Shown: positions 1-8,578, counted from the first letter of the stretch. The stretch: 64,000 nucleotides of DNA from Mucilaginibacter terrigena (GCF_004168255.1 NZ_SEWG01000001.1:186001-250000), one strand, 5' to 3'. Notes: a model not told the origin generated them from the sequence alone. Made by a program: numbers and translations.

Positions 1-330
1 GTGCCCTAAATAATCACATTGGCACAACAGCCCTGTTTATGTTGTAAATAATAGTCCTGAAACCTGTAAAAGCTACACTTTTCGTAAAATTGCGACACAT
101 TTATTTCTTTATTAAAGTGTTAAAAAACGTTATTTAACACTTTTTGACCTTTTGATGCCAAAAGTCAAAAATGGATTGATTATCAGGCAATAAGCTACTG
201 AACTACGTGTAAAAGCCCTTTTTTGCACCGTCATTAAACAATCATTTAATTACAACCATCAGGAATGTGGCAGAGTATTTGATTATAGCGGTGTATCACA
301 ATTAATAATTGTATTACTAAAAACACGACA
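1..330. other. Left-edge intergenic region
   Basis: No convincing coding sequence is visible on either strand. The stretch holds an AT-rich hairpin at 114-145 (listed separately) and an AT-rich leader in front of the gene at 331. A TTTG at 278-281 followed by an imperfect TAATAATTG near 303-311 could be its promoter, but the fit to the Bacteroidota consensus is weak. Confidence 0.5.
114..145. terminator. AT-rich hairpin with T-run
   Basis: An 11-bp perfect inverted repeat (AAAGTGTTAAA at 114-124, TTTAACACTTT at 133-143) runs into a short T-run. It could end a gene lying left of the window. The stem is poor in GC, so strength is uncertain. Confidence 0.35.
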
Positions 331-861
331 ATGAAAAGAATGACAAAATTAGTAGCAGCAGGCTTTGCAGCCGCAGCTATATTTTTAGGTACTAACGTTG
401 CTAACGCACAATCTACACCAAAAAGCGCTTTACGCTTTGGTATTGGTATTGAAGGTTTGGCACCAACCGGTAACTTACACGACAGGTCGAATTTTGGCTT
501 AGGTGGTACCGCACGTTTACAATATGGTGTATCTGATGCCGTTGCTTTAACCTTAACATCCGGTTACTATAACTTTTTTGGTAGAGAAGTACCTACTACA
601 GGTGTAAATTATACCAACTTAGGTGTAGTTCCAATTAAGGCAGGTCTTAAAGCATTTGTATCACAAAACATCTATTTAGGTGCAGAAGTTGGTGCAGGTA
701 TCGAAGTAACTTCAACCAAGCAAACCAAATTAATAGCATCACCCGGTATAGGTTGGGCTAACCAGTCATGGGATATTGGTGCGCGTTACGAAAACTTCTC
801 TGGCCAGAGCTATAACTATGGTACAGTTGGTTTACGTATAGCTTACGGTTTCGGGTTGTAA
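331..861 (+). CDS. Small outer-membrane beta-barrel protein
   Basis: A 176-residue secreted protein. The first 26 residues form a classical signal peptide (basic start, alanine-rich core, cleavage after NVANA). The mature part alternates hydrophobic and polar residues with many Gly, Tyr and Thr and ends in a C-terminal segment finishing GFGL, as in small 8-strand outer-membrane barrels of the OmpA/OmpW type. No SusC/TonB plug or peptidoglycan-binding domain is present, so a small porin-like or structural role in the outer membrane is inferred. It is monocistronic: a strong terminator follows at 888 and the next gene is convergent. The start is the ATG that directly opens the signal peptide. 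The exact subfamily is not recognised. Confidence 0.75.
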   Translation: MKRMTKLVAAGFAAAAIFLGTNVANAQSTPKSALRFGIGIEGLAPTGNLHDRSNFGLGGTARLQYGVSDAVALTLTSGYYNFFGREVPTTGVNYTNLGVVPIKAGLKAFVSQNIYLGAEVGAGIEVTSTKQTKLIASPGIGWANQSWDIGARYENFSGQSYNYGTVGLRIAYGFGL

Positions 862-887
862 TTTATAGCCGGAACTTTACTTAACTG

Positions 888-923
888 AAAAGCCCCTCGT
901 CGAGATGACGGGGGGCTTTTTTT
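888..923. terminator. Rho-independent terminator after the barrel gene
   Basis: A 14-bp stem (AAAAGCCCCTCGTC at 888-901 against GACGGGGGGCTTTT at 907-920, one G-U wobble), short loop and T-run. It lies in the convergent gap between the barrel gene and the aminotransferase. Confidence 0.9.
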
Positions 924-927
924 AATG

Positions 928-1012
928 GTCTGAACTCGAATTTGTTGAATTTAAGAATTGGCAGAATAATCATTCTATTATTTCTAAAAATTCGCTCAAT
1001 TCGGGTTCAGAC
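928..1012. repeat. Palindromic intergenic repeat, GTCTGAAC family (copy 1)
   Basis: The element is bounded by inverted arms GTCTGAAC (928-935) and GTTCAGAC (1005-1012); within the arms are further spaced GAATT-type words and a central AGAATAATCATTCT palindrome. The right arm supplies the stop codon of the aminotransferase (TCA at 1007-1009 read on the minus strand as TGA). A second full copy lies at 5657-5754. Confidence 0.8.
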
Positions 1013-2200
1013 TAATTTAGCTAACGCTGTTTTTATCCTGCGCACAGCCTCAACCAGTTTATCTTCGGCAGCGGCATAAGAAATGCGGATAGATTTTTTA
1101 TCGCCGAACGAATCGCCGCCAACAGTCGCAACGTGCGCTTCTTCCAGCAGGAAAATACTTAGTTCATCAGCATCGTTAATGGTTTTGCCGTTAAAGCTTT
1201 TCCCGAAGAACGAGGTTACATTAGGGAAAAAGTAGAACGCGCCATCGGGCAGGTTTACAGTAATGCCGGGGATATCTTTCAACAGGCCGTAAACAAGGTC
1301 GCGGCGTTTCTGGAACTGTCCGCGCATTTGATGAACGCTTTCTAATCCACCGGTATAGGCTGCAACACCCGCTTTTTGGGTGATAGAGCAGGTGCCTGAT
1401 GTGATCTGGCCCTGCATTTTATCGCAAGCGGCCGCTATCTCGCTGTTTGATGCCGTGTAACCTATCCTCCAGCCGGTCATGGCAAATGCCTTCGACCAGC
1501 CGTTGATGATCACCACACGGTCCTTAATACTGTCGAACTGGGCGATAGACTCGTGCCCGCCAATAAAATTGATGTGCTCGTAGATCTCATCGCTCAGGAT
1601 GTAGATCTCAGGGTATTTTTCAAATACTTTAGCCAGGCTTTCCAACTCCTGTTTGCTGTAAACGCTGCCTGTAGGATTGCATGGCGACGAGAACATGAAC
1701 AGCTTGGTTTTTGGGGTAATGGCCGCTTCCAGTTGTTCGGCAGTTATTTTAAAATTACTTTCAACGGTGGTATCAATAAACACGCTTACGCCTTCGGCCA
1801 GTTTAACCACTTCCGAATAGGAAACCCAGTAGGGCGTAGGGATAATAACCTCTTCGCCGGGGTTAACCAAACATAACACAGCGTTGGCAATGGCCTGTTT
1901 AGCGCCGGTAGAAACCACTATCTGGCTATCAGTATAATCAAGGTTATTTTCGGTTTTTAACTTACTAACAACAGCTTTGCGCAGGTCGGGGTAGCCGGCC
2001 ACCGGTGTGTAGTAGGTAAAGTTTTTATCCATAGCCGTTTTAGCGGCTTCCTTTATATGTTCGGGCGTATGAAAATCGGGCTCACCAAAGCTCAGGCTAA
2101 TTACATCAACGCCTTTGGCGGCCAGTTCGCGGCCCATTTTTGCCATTTTAATAGTTTGGGATTCTGACAGGTTATTTATCCTGTTACTTAATGCGCTCAT
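1007..2200 (-). CDS. aspC: Class I PLP-dependent aspartate-type aminotransferase
   Basis: A 397-residue fold-type I aminotransferase that would move an amino group between aspartate (or a related amino acid) and 2-oxoglutarate in the cytoplasm. Visible family marks are the SFGEPDF segment near residue 37, the YTPVAGYPDLR substrate-region motif, SSPCNPTGSVY, the SDEIYEH stretch with the PLP-contacting Asp, and SKAFAMTGWRIGY, whose lysine at about residue 237 should form the Schiff base; a C-terminal arginine (RISYA) should bind the substrate carboxylate. Length is normal for the AT-I gamma subgroup. A TATATTTG promoter box at 2220-2227 lies about 20 bases upstream. The gene ends inside a palindromic repeat, so the last residues (KLV) border repeat DNA. 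Exact amino-acid preference cannot be read from sequence. Confidence 0.9.
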   Translation of the reverse strand: MSALSNRINNLSESQTIKMAKMGRELAAKGVDVISLSFGEPDFHTPEHIKEAAKTAMDKNFTYYTPVAGYPDLRKAVVSKLKTENNLDYTDSQIVVSTGAKQAIANAVLCLVNPGEEVIIPTPYWVSYSEVVKLAEGVSVFIDTTVESNFKITAEQLEAAITPKTKLFMFSSPCNPTGSVYSKQELESLAKVFEKYPEIYILSDEIYEHINFIGGHESIAQFDSIKDRVVIINGWSKAFAMTGWRIGYTASNSEIAAACDKMQGQITSGTCSITQKAGVAAYTGGLESVHQMRGQFQKRRDLVYGLLKDIPGITVNLPDGAFYFFPNVTSFFGKSFNGKTINDADELSIFLLEEAHVATVGGDSFGDKKSIRISYAAAEDKLVEAVRRIKTALAKLV

Positions 2201-2219
2201 ATTATATGTGTTATTGCGG

Positions 2220-2227
2220 CAAATATA
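2220..2227 (-). promoter_or_regulatory. -7 promoter box (TATATTTG) for the aminotransferase
   Basis: A perfect match, read on the minus strand, to the Bacteroidota -7 consensus TAnnTTTG, giving an expected leader of about 15 bases. No clear -33 TTTG was found. Confidence 0.6.
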
Positions 2228-2348
2228 GAAAATTAGTTTGCTGATGGTTATGCTGTTATTTGTAAAAATTCGTTAAAAAGCATGCCTTAAATTATGAATT
2301 TTACAATAATAATTTTCCTATCTGAAAATGCCGGGGCAAAATTTTCCG

Positions 2349-2356
2349 TAAGTTTG
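2349..2356 (+). promoter_or_regulatory. -7 promoter box (TAAGTTTG) for the transporter operon
   Basis: A perfect TAnnTTTG match 14 bases before the TTG start at 2371. It supports transcription starting near 2360 and so favours TTG over a later internal ATG. Confidence 0.55.
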
Positions 2357-2370
2357 GCCTCTCTAAAAAG

Positions 2371-3351
2371 TTGGTTTTGAAAGAACAAAAAAGGATAATT
2401 CTGATATCGCTCATTACCGGTGCCGTGCTGATGGTAATGAAATTCGGCGCTTACTTTTTAACCAACTCCAACTTTGTATTAACCGATGCTGCCGAAAGCA
2501 TTGTAAACGTGGTGGCAAGTTCGTTCGCGTTCTTCAGCATTTACCTGGCATCGCAGCCACGCGATGAGAACCATCCCTACGGGCATGGTAAGGTGGAATA
2601 CTTTTCGGTGTTTATTGAGGGGTCGCTGATTGGGATAGCAGGGCTTATCATCATTATTAAATCAACCTACAGTATTTTCTACCCCGAAGTGATCCACGAC
2701 CTGCTGCTGGGAGCTGTTATAATAGGCATTACCGGCGCAGTAAACGGCTTACTGGGCTTTTACATGATCAAAAAGGGTAAATCCCTGCCGTCTATCACTA
2801 TTGAGGCGGATGGAAGGCACCTGCTTACAGATATGGTTACCAGCGGCGGGTTGGTTATTGGTTTACTGCTTATATATTTCACTAAAATTTCGTGGCTGGA
2901 TAGCAGCCTGTCCATATTGGTTGGCCTGTACATTTTGTACACAGGCTACAAGCTTATCCGCCGGTCGGTTGCCGGGTTAATGGACGAAACCGACTTTATT
3001 ACTGTGAGCAACGTGGTAAAAGTTTTAGGCGAGCAGCGCCGCGACGAATGGATAGATATCCATAACCTGCGCGCCCAAAAATACGGGAACGAACTGCATA
3101 TAGACTGCCACCTTACCCTGCCTAATTACTTTGACCTTAACCGGGTACACGAAGAAGTGAAGCTGGTAGATAAACTGGTGAATAATAATGCAGGTATCAC
3201 TACCGAATTTTTTATCCATACCGACCCATGCCTGCCGTATTGCTGCCACTATTGCAGCATGCCCAATTGCCCTATCAGGAGCGAGGCTAAAACGGAGGAC
3301 ATCCCCTGGACGATGGATAAAGTAATGCGCAACAAAAAACATTATGAGTAA
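2371..3351 (+). CDS. Cation diffusion facilitator (CDF) family metal exporter
   Basis: A 326-residue inner-membrane protein of the CDF/ZT family, which exports divalent metals such as Zn, Fe, Mn or Cd in exchange for protons. About six hydrophobic helices span residues 8-200. The metal-site motif is seen twice: NFVLTDAAES in helix 2 and, in helix 5, the HLLTDMVTS stretch; HPYGHGKVEYFS between helices 2 and 3 is the family signature. The C-terminal cytoplasmic domain ends in an unusual His/Cys tail (DPCLPYCCHYCSMPNC, about residues 285-300), a plausible extra metal-binding site. The start is TTG; the next ATG would remove the beginning of helix 1. The stop overlaps the next gene by 8 bases, so these genes are very likely co-transcribed. 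Confidence 0.9.
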   Translation: MVLKEQKRIILISLITGAVLMVMKFGAYFLTNSNFVLTDAAESIVNVVASSFAFFSIYLASQPRDENHPYGHGKVEYFSVFIEGSLIGIAGLIIIIKSTYSIFYPEVIHDLLLGAVIIGITGAVNGLLGFYMIKKGKSLPSITIEADGRHLLTDMVTSGGLVIGLLLIYFTKISWLDSSLSILVGLYILYTGYKLIRRSVAGLMDETDFITVSNVVKVLGEQRRDEWIDIHNLRAQKYGNELHIDCHLTLPNYFDLNRVHEEVKLVDKLVNNNAGITTEFFIHTDPCLPYCCHYCSMPNCPIRSEAKTEDIPWTMDKVMRNKKHYE

Positions 3352-3790
3352 AAAGTTTTTTAATGTACGTGTTTATGGGGTGCTTATTAATACCGATAAC
3401 CAGGTGCTGATAAGCGACGAAAGAGAATACGGTATAGATTTTACCAAATTTCCGGGTGGCGGTTTAGAATATGGCGAGGGATTGATAGAAGGCCTTAAAC
3501 GCGAGTTTATAGAGGAATGCAACACGGAGGTTGAAGTTATCAGTCATTTTTACACCACTGATTTTTTTGTGAAATCGGCCTTTAACGATTCGCAGATCAT
3601 CAGTATATATTATTTGGTGAGGGCAGTGTCCGACATCCGGTTTACTACCAAAACCGCTTTGTTTGATTTTGATGGCGAGGGGGATACACTACAGTCCTTC
3701 CGTTGGGTGAGCCTTAGCGAGTTAAAGGAGGATGAGTTTACTTTCCCGGCCGACCAATATGTTGCTAACCTGTTATTAAAAACGATATGA
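3344..3790 (+). CDS. NUDIX hydrolase
   Basis: A 148-residue single-domain NUDIX enzyme expected to cleave a nucleoside diphosphate linked to some group X. The Nudix box is visible at about residues 39-60 as GGLEYGE, a seven-residue spacer, then REFIEEC; the usual Gly near the end is replaced by Asn (CNTEV), a mild departure, while the catalytic Glu cluster is intact. It overlaps the exporter upstream by 8 bases and bioA downstream by 4 bases (ATGA), a sign of translational coupling. The substrate is unknown; a metabolite clean-up role is only an inference. Confidence 0.85.
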   Translation: MSKKFFNVRVYGVLINTDNQVLISDEREYGIDFTKFPGGGLEYGEGLIEGLKREFIEECNTEVEVISHFYTTDFFVKSAFNDSQIISIYYLVRAVSDIRFTTKTALFDFDGEGDTLQSFRWVSLSELKEDEFTFPADQYVANLLLKTI

Positions 3791-5052
3791 ATTTAGCAGA
3801 ACGCGACCTGCAGGTAATATGGCACCCTTACACGCAAATGAAAACCGCCCTGCCGCCGATACCTATTGTTAGGGGCGAGGGCACTTGCTTATACGCCGAA
3901 GACGGTACAAAATACATCGATGCCATATCCTCCTGGTGGGTAAATATCCACGGGCACTCGCATCCCTATATCGCCAAAAAAATAGCCGAGCAACTGTTGC
4001 AGTTGGAGCATGTTATTTTCGCGGGCTTTACGCACCCCGGCGCTGTTGAACTGGCCGAGCGCCTGCTGGCTATACTGCCATTCAACCAAAAAAAAGCCTT
4101 TTATTCTGATAACGGCTCTACCGCGGTAGAAGTGGCTATAAAAATGTGCCTCCAGTACTGGCACAACAAAGGCGAGCAGCGCACGAAAATAGTGGCCTTT
4201 AAAAACGCTTATCATGGCGACACCTTCGGCGCTATGTCGGTAAGCGGGCGCAGCGCTTTTACGGCGGCTTTTGATAGCTTGCTTTTTGAGGTAGAGTTTA
4301 TCGACTTGCCGAATGGCAACAATATTGAAGCATTAAAATCTCACATCTCACATCTAAAACCTCACGTCTCTTCTTTCATCTTTGAACCGCTTGTACAGGG
4401 CTCAGCAGGGATGATTATGTACGAAGCTAAATATCTTGACGAGTTAATGGCGCATTGCCGCAAGGAAGGCGTAATGCTGATAGCCGATGAAGTTTTTACG
4501 GGTTTCGGGCGCACAGGTAAGCCTTTCGCCAGCGACCATGTGCAAACACAGCCCGATATCATGTGCTTTTCTAAAGGGTTAACAGGCGGCACCATGGCCT
4601 TTGGGCTAACCACTTGCACACAGGAGATCTATGACGCTTTCCTGTCGGATGATAAGATGAAGACCCTGTTCCACGGGCATTCTTACACCGCCAACCCTGT
4701 TGCCTGCGCGGCTGCACTGGCAAGTTTGGACCTTTTTTTGGAGCAGTCGACACAACAGAATATCGACCGGATAGTAGCTAAACATGCTGCCTTTGCAGAA
4801 AAGGTAAAAGGTCATAGATCAATAAAAACAACCCGCCAAACGGGTACCATACTGGCATTGGAGTGGGAAACTGGCGACAATACATCGTACTTTAGCGGTT
4901 TGCGCGATAAACTGTACCAGTACTTTTTAAATGCTGGTATAATATTGCGGCCATTGGGTAACGTTATTTACATTTTACCCCCATATTGCATAACTGATAA
5001 CGAACTCGACTACATTTACAACACCATCGGCCAAGCCCTTGATGACATATAA
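3787..5052 (+). CDS. bioA: Adenosylmethionine-8-amino-7-oxononanoate aminotransferase
   Basis: A 421-residue class III PLP aminotransferase that converts 8-amino-7-oxononanoate to 7,8-diaminononanoate in biotin synthesis, using S-adenosylmethionine as amino donor. Family marks include the opening IWHPYTQMK, SSWWVNIHGHSHP near residue 50 (the double Trp is typical of BioA), SDNGSTAVEVAIKM for PLP phosphate binding, LIADEVFTGFGRTG, and the PLP lysine in CFSKGLTGG at about residue 263. Its start overlaps the NUDIX stop (ATGA). No other biotin gene (bioB, bioD, bioF) is in the window, so the pathway is split in this genome. A ferritin-like gene follows with overlapping or one-base spacing. Confidence 0.95.
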   Translation: MNLAERDLQVIWHPYTQMKTALPPIPIVRGEGTCLYAEDGTKYIDAISSWWVNIHGHSHPYIAKKIAEQLLQLEHVIFAGFTHPGAVELAERLLAILPFNQKKAFYSDNGSTAVEVAIKMCLQYWHNKGEQRTKIVAFKNAYHGDTFGAMSVSGRSAFTAAFDSLLFEVEFIDLPNGNNIEALKSHISHLKPHVSSFIFEPLVQGSAGMIMYEAKYLDELMAHCRKEGVMLIADEVFTGFGRTGKPFASDHVQTQPDIMCFSKGLTGGTMAFGLTTCTQEIYDAFLSDDKMKTLFHGHSYTANPVACAAALASLDLFLEQSTQQNIDRIVAKHAAFAEKVKGHRSIKTTRQTGTILALEWETGDNTSYFSGLRDKLYQYFLNAGIILRPLGNVIYILPPYCITDNELDYIYNTIGQALDDI

Positions 5053-5662
5053 CATGGAACTAAACACTATACTGCCAAAAATAATTGCCGATAACCAGCT
5101 GCACGCATGCTGGCTAAACACGCTGTCGCTGATGGAGAACACCGGCGCGCGCAAGATCTCGGCCAGCGAAGACCCTGCAACAGTTACCTATATCATTTTA
5201 AAACATGCTGCTGAAGAGCACAGGCATGCTTTCTACCTGAAAAAGCAGATCGAAAAAACAGGTAAAGAACTGCCGACCTACTCAGCCGAATACCTGATAG
5301 CCCCGGCGTTTAGTAAATATTACTTGAACCAACTGGATATTGATGTATGCCGTTACCTGAAAAAGGAACTGCATTTAACGGGTGCCGAACTGCGTTTTGC
5401 AGCCTACCTGCTGGTAACCTATGCCATTGAGGTACGCGCCGATGAATTATATCCCATTTACCAGGATGCGCTTGACGCGGTTGGCAGTAAGGTAAACGTA
5501 AAGTCAATTATACTGGAAGAAGAAGGGCACCTGGAAGAAATGATAAACCAGCTGCAAAAATTCTCGCCCGATTGGGAAAGCCACGCGCAAAAAGCGGTTG
5601 ATATGGAAACCCGGCTGTATAAAGATTGGGTGAAAAGCTTATCTACAGAATTAAATGTCTGA
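5042..5662 (+). CDS. Ferritin-like four-helix protein of unknown function, coupled to bioA
   Basis: About 206 residues, predicted all-alpha, no signal peptide. Two ExxH motifs stand out, one in AAEEHRHAFYLKK near residue 62 and one in LEEEGHLEEM near residue 160, with further Glu residues in helices between (SLMENTG, DELYPIY). This spacing is what carboxylate-bridged di-iron proteins of the ferritin/ribonucleotide-reductase class show, so an iron-binding oxidase or oxygenase is plausible but unproven. The start can be ATG at 5042 (overlapping the bioA stop) or ATG at 5054, one base after it; the TTG at 5039 is less likely. The stop codon (TGA in GTCTGA) is provided by a palindromic repeat. 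I do not recognise the family by name. Confidence 0.6.
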   Translation: MTYNMELNTILPKIIADNQLHACWLNTLSLMENTGARKISASEDPATVTYIILKHAAEEHRHAFYLKKQIEKTGKELPTYSAEYLIAPAFSKYYLNQLDIDVCRYLKKELHLTGAELRFAAYLLVTYAIEVRADELYPIYQDALDAVGSKVNVKSIILEEEGHLEEMINQLQKFSPDWESHAQKAVDMETRLYKDWVKSLSTELNV

Positions 5663-5754
5663 ACCGGAATTAAAGAATTTACTGAATCATCAGAACGATA
5701 TCATTCATCCTGCGATTCTGCAAATCCTTTAATTCCAAAAATTCAGGTTCAGAC
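5657..5754. repeat. Palindromic intergenic repeat, GTCTGAAC family (copy 2)
   Basis: Outer inverted arms GTCTGAACC (5657-5665) and GGTTCAGAC (5746-5754), with inner GGAATTAAAG and CTTTAATTCC words that also pair. It sits between convergent genes, could act as a bidirectional hairpin, and contains the stop codon of the upstream gene. Confidence 0.8.
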
Positions 5755-5764
5755 AATAAACGCC

Positions 5765-6412
5765 TTAGTTACCGCCGCCGCCTAATGCTTTCAGGTCATC
5801 CATCGTGATCTTTTCGAAATCAGATGCTATACCAAACGTACCGGCTGGCACTTTTTGCTCAACAATACTTTTAACTGTTACCTCGGTAGTCCTACCGTCC
5901 TGGAAACTGGTATATTGAATAGGAAAGCCACCCGCATTGGCATAATATTTTGCCAGCCCGGTAGAAGGTAGGCTAACATCGTTAGTTACCCATATATCAT
6001 ACGTTTTGCCGGTTTTGGTATCTTTAGCTACCACTTTTTTACAATTAAAACCATTGATTACCTTGGTTTCGGTACCTGGTGTAAAGGTTAATACAGGTAA
6101 TTTCGACATCGCTTCTTCAACCTCGGCCGGTGATGCGATAGCTGCTTTTTTAATTGAAGCAACGGCAACATCCACTAAAATAGCCATATAACTGCCTTTA
6201 GCATCAGTTAAGATGCCAATATTTGCAGGTCCGGCAGAGAATTCCAGCTTTGAAGAATCAGCCCTGAAATAGTTTTTAGCCTCAACAGGCTGCCCTTGCA
6301 TCGAGGTACTAATGGTTACAAGCCCTTCTTTATAAGCTTTTTGTGCGCTGGCGCTAATAGCTGTTGCGGTTAAGGCTATGCCCATGGCAACAGTAAATAA
6401 TTTGATTTTCAT
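5765..6412 (-). CDS. Secreted DUF4412-like protein
   Basis: A 215-residue exported protein with a clear signal peptide (first 23 residues, ending SASA-Q). The mature part contains a run typical of DUF4412-type periplasmic or envelope proteins: a short FRADSSKLEF segment, a GTETKVINGFNCKK segment where a lysine-rich strand follows a conserved Gly-Phe/Tyr-x-Cys, then a DIWVTNDVSLP stretch. It ends in a Gly-rich tail. No catalytic residues are apparent. It sits 69 bases downstream of comEC on the same strand, so it may be transcribed with it or alone. Function is unknown. Confidence 0.65.
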   Translation of the reverse strand: MKIKLFTVAMGIALTATAISASAQKAYKEGLVTISTSMQGQPVEAKNYFRADSSKLEFSAGPANIGILTDAKGSYMAILVDVAVASIKKAAIASPAEVEEAMSKLPVLTFTPGTETKVINGFNCKKVVAKDTKTGKTYDIWVTNDVSLPSTGLAKYYANAGGFPIQYTSFQDGRTTEVTVKSIVEQKVPAGTFGIASDFEKITMDDLKALGGGGN

Positions 6413-6481
6413 AGTTTTAATTTAATAATACAATTTAGTGTGTAATTAACTGGTGTGCAAATATTTTAATATATTTTTTAA

Positions 6482-8578
6482 TTATTTGTACGTTTTAGAT
6501 GCTATACTGAACGATTTGTTACGTTTTAATACTTTATAGGTAACAAGTATTCCCACGGCGTTTTGCTTAAAAACAGCTATGTAGCTATCGGAGTTGCCGG
6601 CACCAATAATAAGTGTTTTATTTTTAACATAGGCCGTATCAATAAAAGCATTATTACTTACAAATAAATAATCGATGGCTAATTGCCTGGGGATAGACTG
6701 TATTGGAGGTGTATCGTTTAACAGCAGCAGCTTTTTATTTTTGAATTGAATAAGGTTGCCTTGTTTCAACAGATATGGTAGTTGTATATTTTTATTTAGC
6801 GGGTAAACTTTATAATCACGTATCCGGCTGCTGTCAAGGCACGGCTGTACCGAGTATTTAAAATTCTTATCCGTTTCCGGCAGATCGCTTAGTACAACAC
6901 CTTTAGTCCCATCTTTAAAAACAATACCGGTGTGTTTTCGCAGGTTTAAGAAAGTTATGGATGCTGTATTATCAGCATGATATTTTTTTAAGCTGACGCT
7001 GATGCCCAAAAATAGAACACATGCCAGGGCAGCCTTTATCAGCCATTTCTTTTTATCATACAGGAAATAGAAGCATAATATAATTATCGCGTATAGCAGC
7101 AAATATTCAAGCTTGCTCAGCCATATTTTGCTGATGCTTGCGTACGGCGAATGCTCTATAAAAGCCAGCGCCTTATTCATCAGCAGGATGGTATGCTCCA
7201 GCACATAACCCAGGGCGTTGGATATATATGGTATTTGCGGCAGCGCCAAAAGAAGCAATCCAGAGTACATAATAATACTCATCGGAATAATGATCATCAG
7301 GTTACTCACCAAAAAATAAACCGGGAACTGGTGGAAATAATACGCGCTTAACGGAAACGTGATCACCTGCGCGGCGATAGATACAGAGCACGCCAGCCAA
7401 ACCTTATCGGCCGCCCAATTTTTAAAGCTGAACCAATTGTAAACCATAGGCTGAAAAACAACCAGCCCGCTCACCGCCAGGTACGAGAGCTGGAAGCCTA
7501 CATCCGTCAACAAAAAAGGATCGTAAAGCAGTAATACGAATGCCGAGGCCGCCAATAAATTAAGTGTATTAATATACCTGCTATACGTTTTGCCGGTAAT
7601 TACCAGGCTGATCATCACCGCTGCCCGGCACACCGCCGGTGAAAAGCCCGTGAGCAGCGCATAAGCCCATATCAAACTAATAATGAGTATTGCTTTGATA
7701 AGCTTTACGCGCCGGTAACCATCCAGGAAACCCAACGCATAGCCCAAAAGCAGGTAAAGGATAGCCACATGCCCACCCGAAACCGACAGGATATGGATAG
7801 TGCCGGTTTTGGAATAAGCCTGTAAAACATCGTTGCTCAGGTCGGCCTTGTAGCCTAATATCAGGGTGGAGGCAACGGCGATAGCCGTAGTATCGTGCAT
7901 GTTGGCCTTTAGCTTATCAACCAGGTTTTGCCTTAGCTGCAGCGCGTAAGCAATTACCGGATTGCCCTTTTCAGAGCCCATCACCTTATATTGTTTTGGA
8001 TAAAAGAAAGCCTGGTAATACACATTCTTGTTAGCCAGGTATTGCTTGTAGTTAAATTCACCGGGGTTAAAAGGCGGGTCGATAGCGGTGTACTTAGCAG
8101 GTATCAGTAATTGCTCGCCGTAGTAAAGGTTGCGGGCCAGTTCATCTTTTATGGTAACAAGCAGTGTACCGCTTGTGGTTTTGTTTTGGCCGCTATTAAT
8201 ACTTTGTTTGATATCCGTTGTAAACCTAACCATATCGTCTTTTACTTTAGGTTCCGACGTGATGGTTGCAACCAGGTATTGGGTAGGTGCTTTGGTAAAA
8301 TGGCCGGCCTTGTTAAGCTCGTTATGCTGTACGATAATAAACCAGCCTAACAAAAACAATATCGAGTAAAAAAGTGCCCCGCCAAGCCACCTTGCTTTAA
8401 ACAAGCGTAACGGGGCATAAGCCAGGTTTAGCCCGATAAACAACAGGCTGCAAAAAATAAGGGGGACAAGAATGAAAGTATTGTTAGCGCCTAAATTGAA
8501 AAGCCCGCCGCTTATACCCGCCAAAAATGGAAGTAACAATACAACAACAGGTATTTCGCCTTTGTGCGTGGCAATCAT
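6482..8578 (-). CDS. comEC: ComEC/Rec2-family DNA uptake channel protein
   Basis: A 698-residue polytopic inner-membrane protein. The order is N-terminal membrane helices, a soluble DUF4131/OB-like region (about 60-210), then the ComEC competence domain with many helices, including HILSVSGGHVAIL and GFSPAVCRAAVM, both family hallmarks. It should form the channel for single-stranded DNA entering the cytoplasm. The C-terminal 150 residues occupy the place of the metallo-beta-lactamase domain of longer ComEC proteins, but no HxHxDH metal motif is seen, so nuclease activity is doubtful. I chose ATG at 8578 instead of ATG at 8611, because the upstream ATG lies inside a dispersed intergenic repeat (8604-8640). 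Confidence 0.88.
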   Translation of the reverse strand: MIATHKGEIPVVVLLLPFLAGISGGLFNLGANNTFILVPLIFCSLLFIGLNLAYAPLRLFKARWLGGALFYSILFLLGWFIIVQHNELNKAGHFTKAPTQYLVATITSEPKVKDDMVRFTTDIKQSINSGQNKTTSGTLLVTIKDELARNLYYGEQLLIPAKYTAIDPPFNPGEFNYKQYLANKNVYYQAFFYPKQYKVMGSEKGNPVIAYALQLRQNLVDKLKANMHDTTAIAVASTLILGYKADLSNDVLQAYSKTGTIHILSVSGGHVAILYLLLGYALGFLDGYRRVKLIKAILIISLIWAYALLTGFSPAVCRAAVMISLVITGKTYSRYINTLNLLAASAFVLLLYDPFLLTDVGFQLSYLAVSGLVVFQPMVYNWFSFKNWAADKVWLACSVSIAAQVITFPLSAYYFHQFPVYFLVSNLMIIIPMSIIMYSGLLLLALPQIPYISNALGYVLEHTILLMNKALAFIEHSPYASISKIWLSKLEYLLLYAIIILCFYFLYDKKKWLIKAALACVLFLGISVSLKKYHADNTASITFLNLRKHTGIVFKDGTKGVVLSDLPETDKNFKYSVQPCLDSSRIRDYKVYPLNKNIQLPYLLKQGNLIQFKNKKLLLLNDTPPIQSIPRQLAIDYLFVSNNAFIDTAYVKNKTLIIGAGNSDSYIAVFKQNAVGILVTYKVLKRNKSFSIASKTYK

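Noticed and set aside
1..25. GTGCC...GGCAC inverted repeat at the left edge
   Set aside because: Five-base arms at this spacing are expected by chance; nothing nearby gives it meaning.
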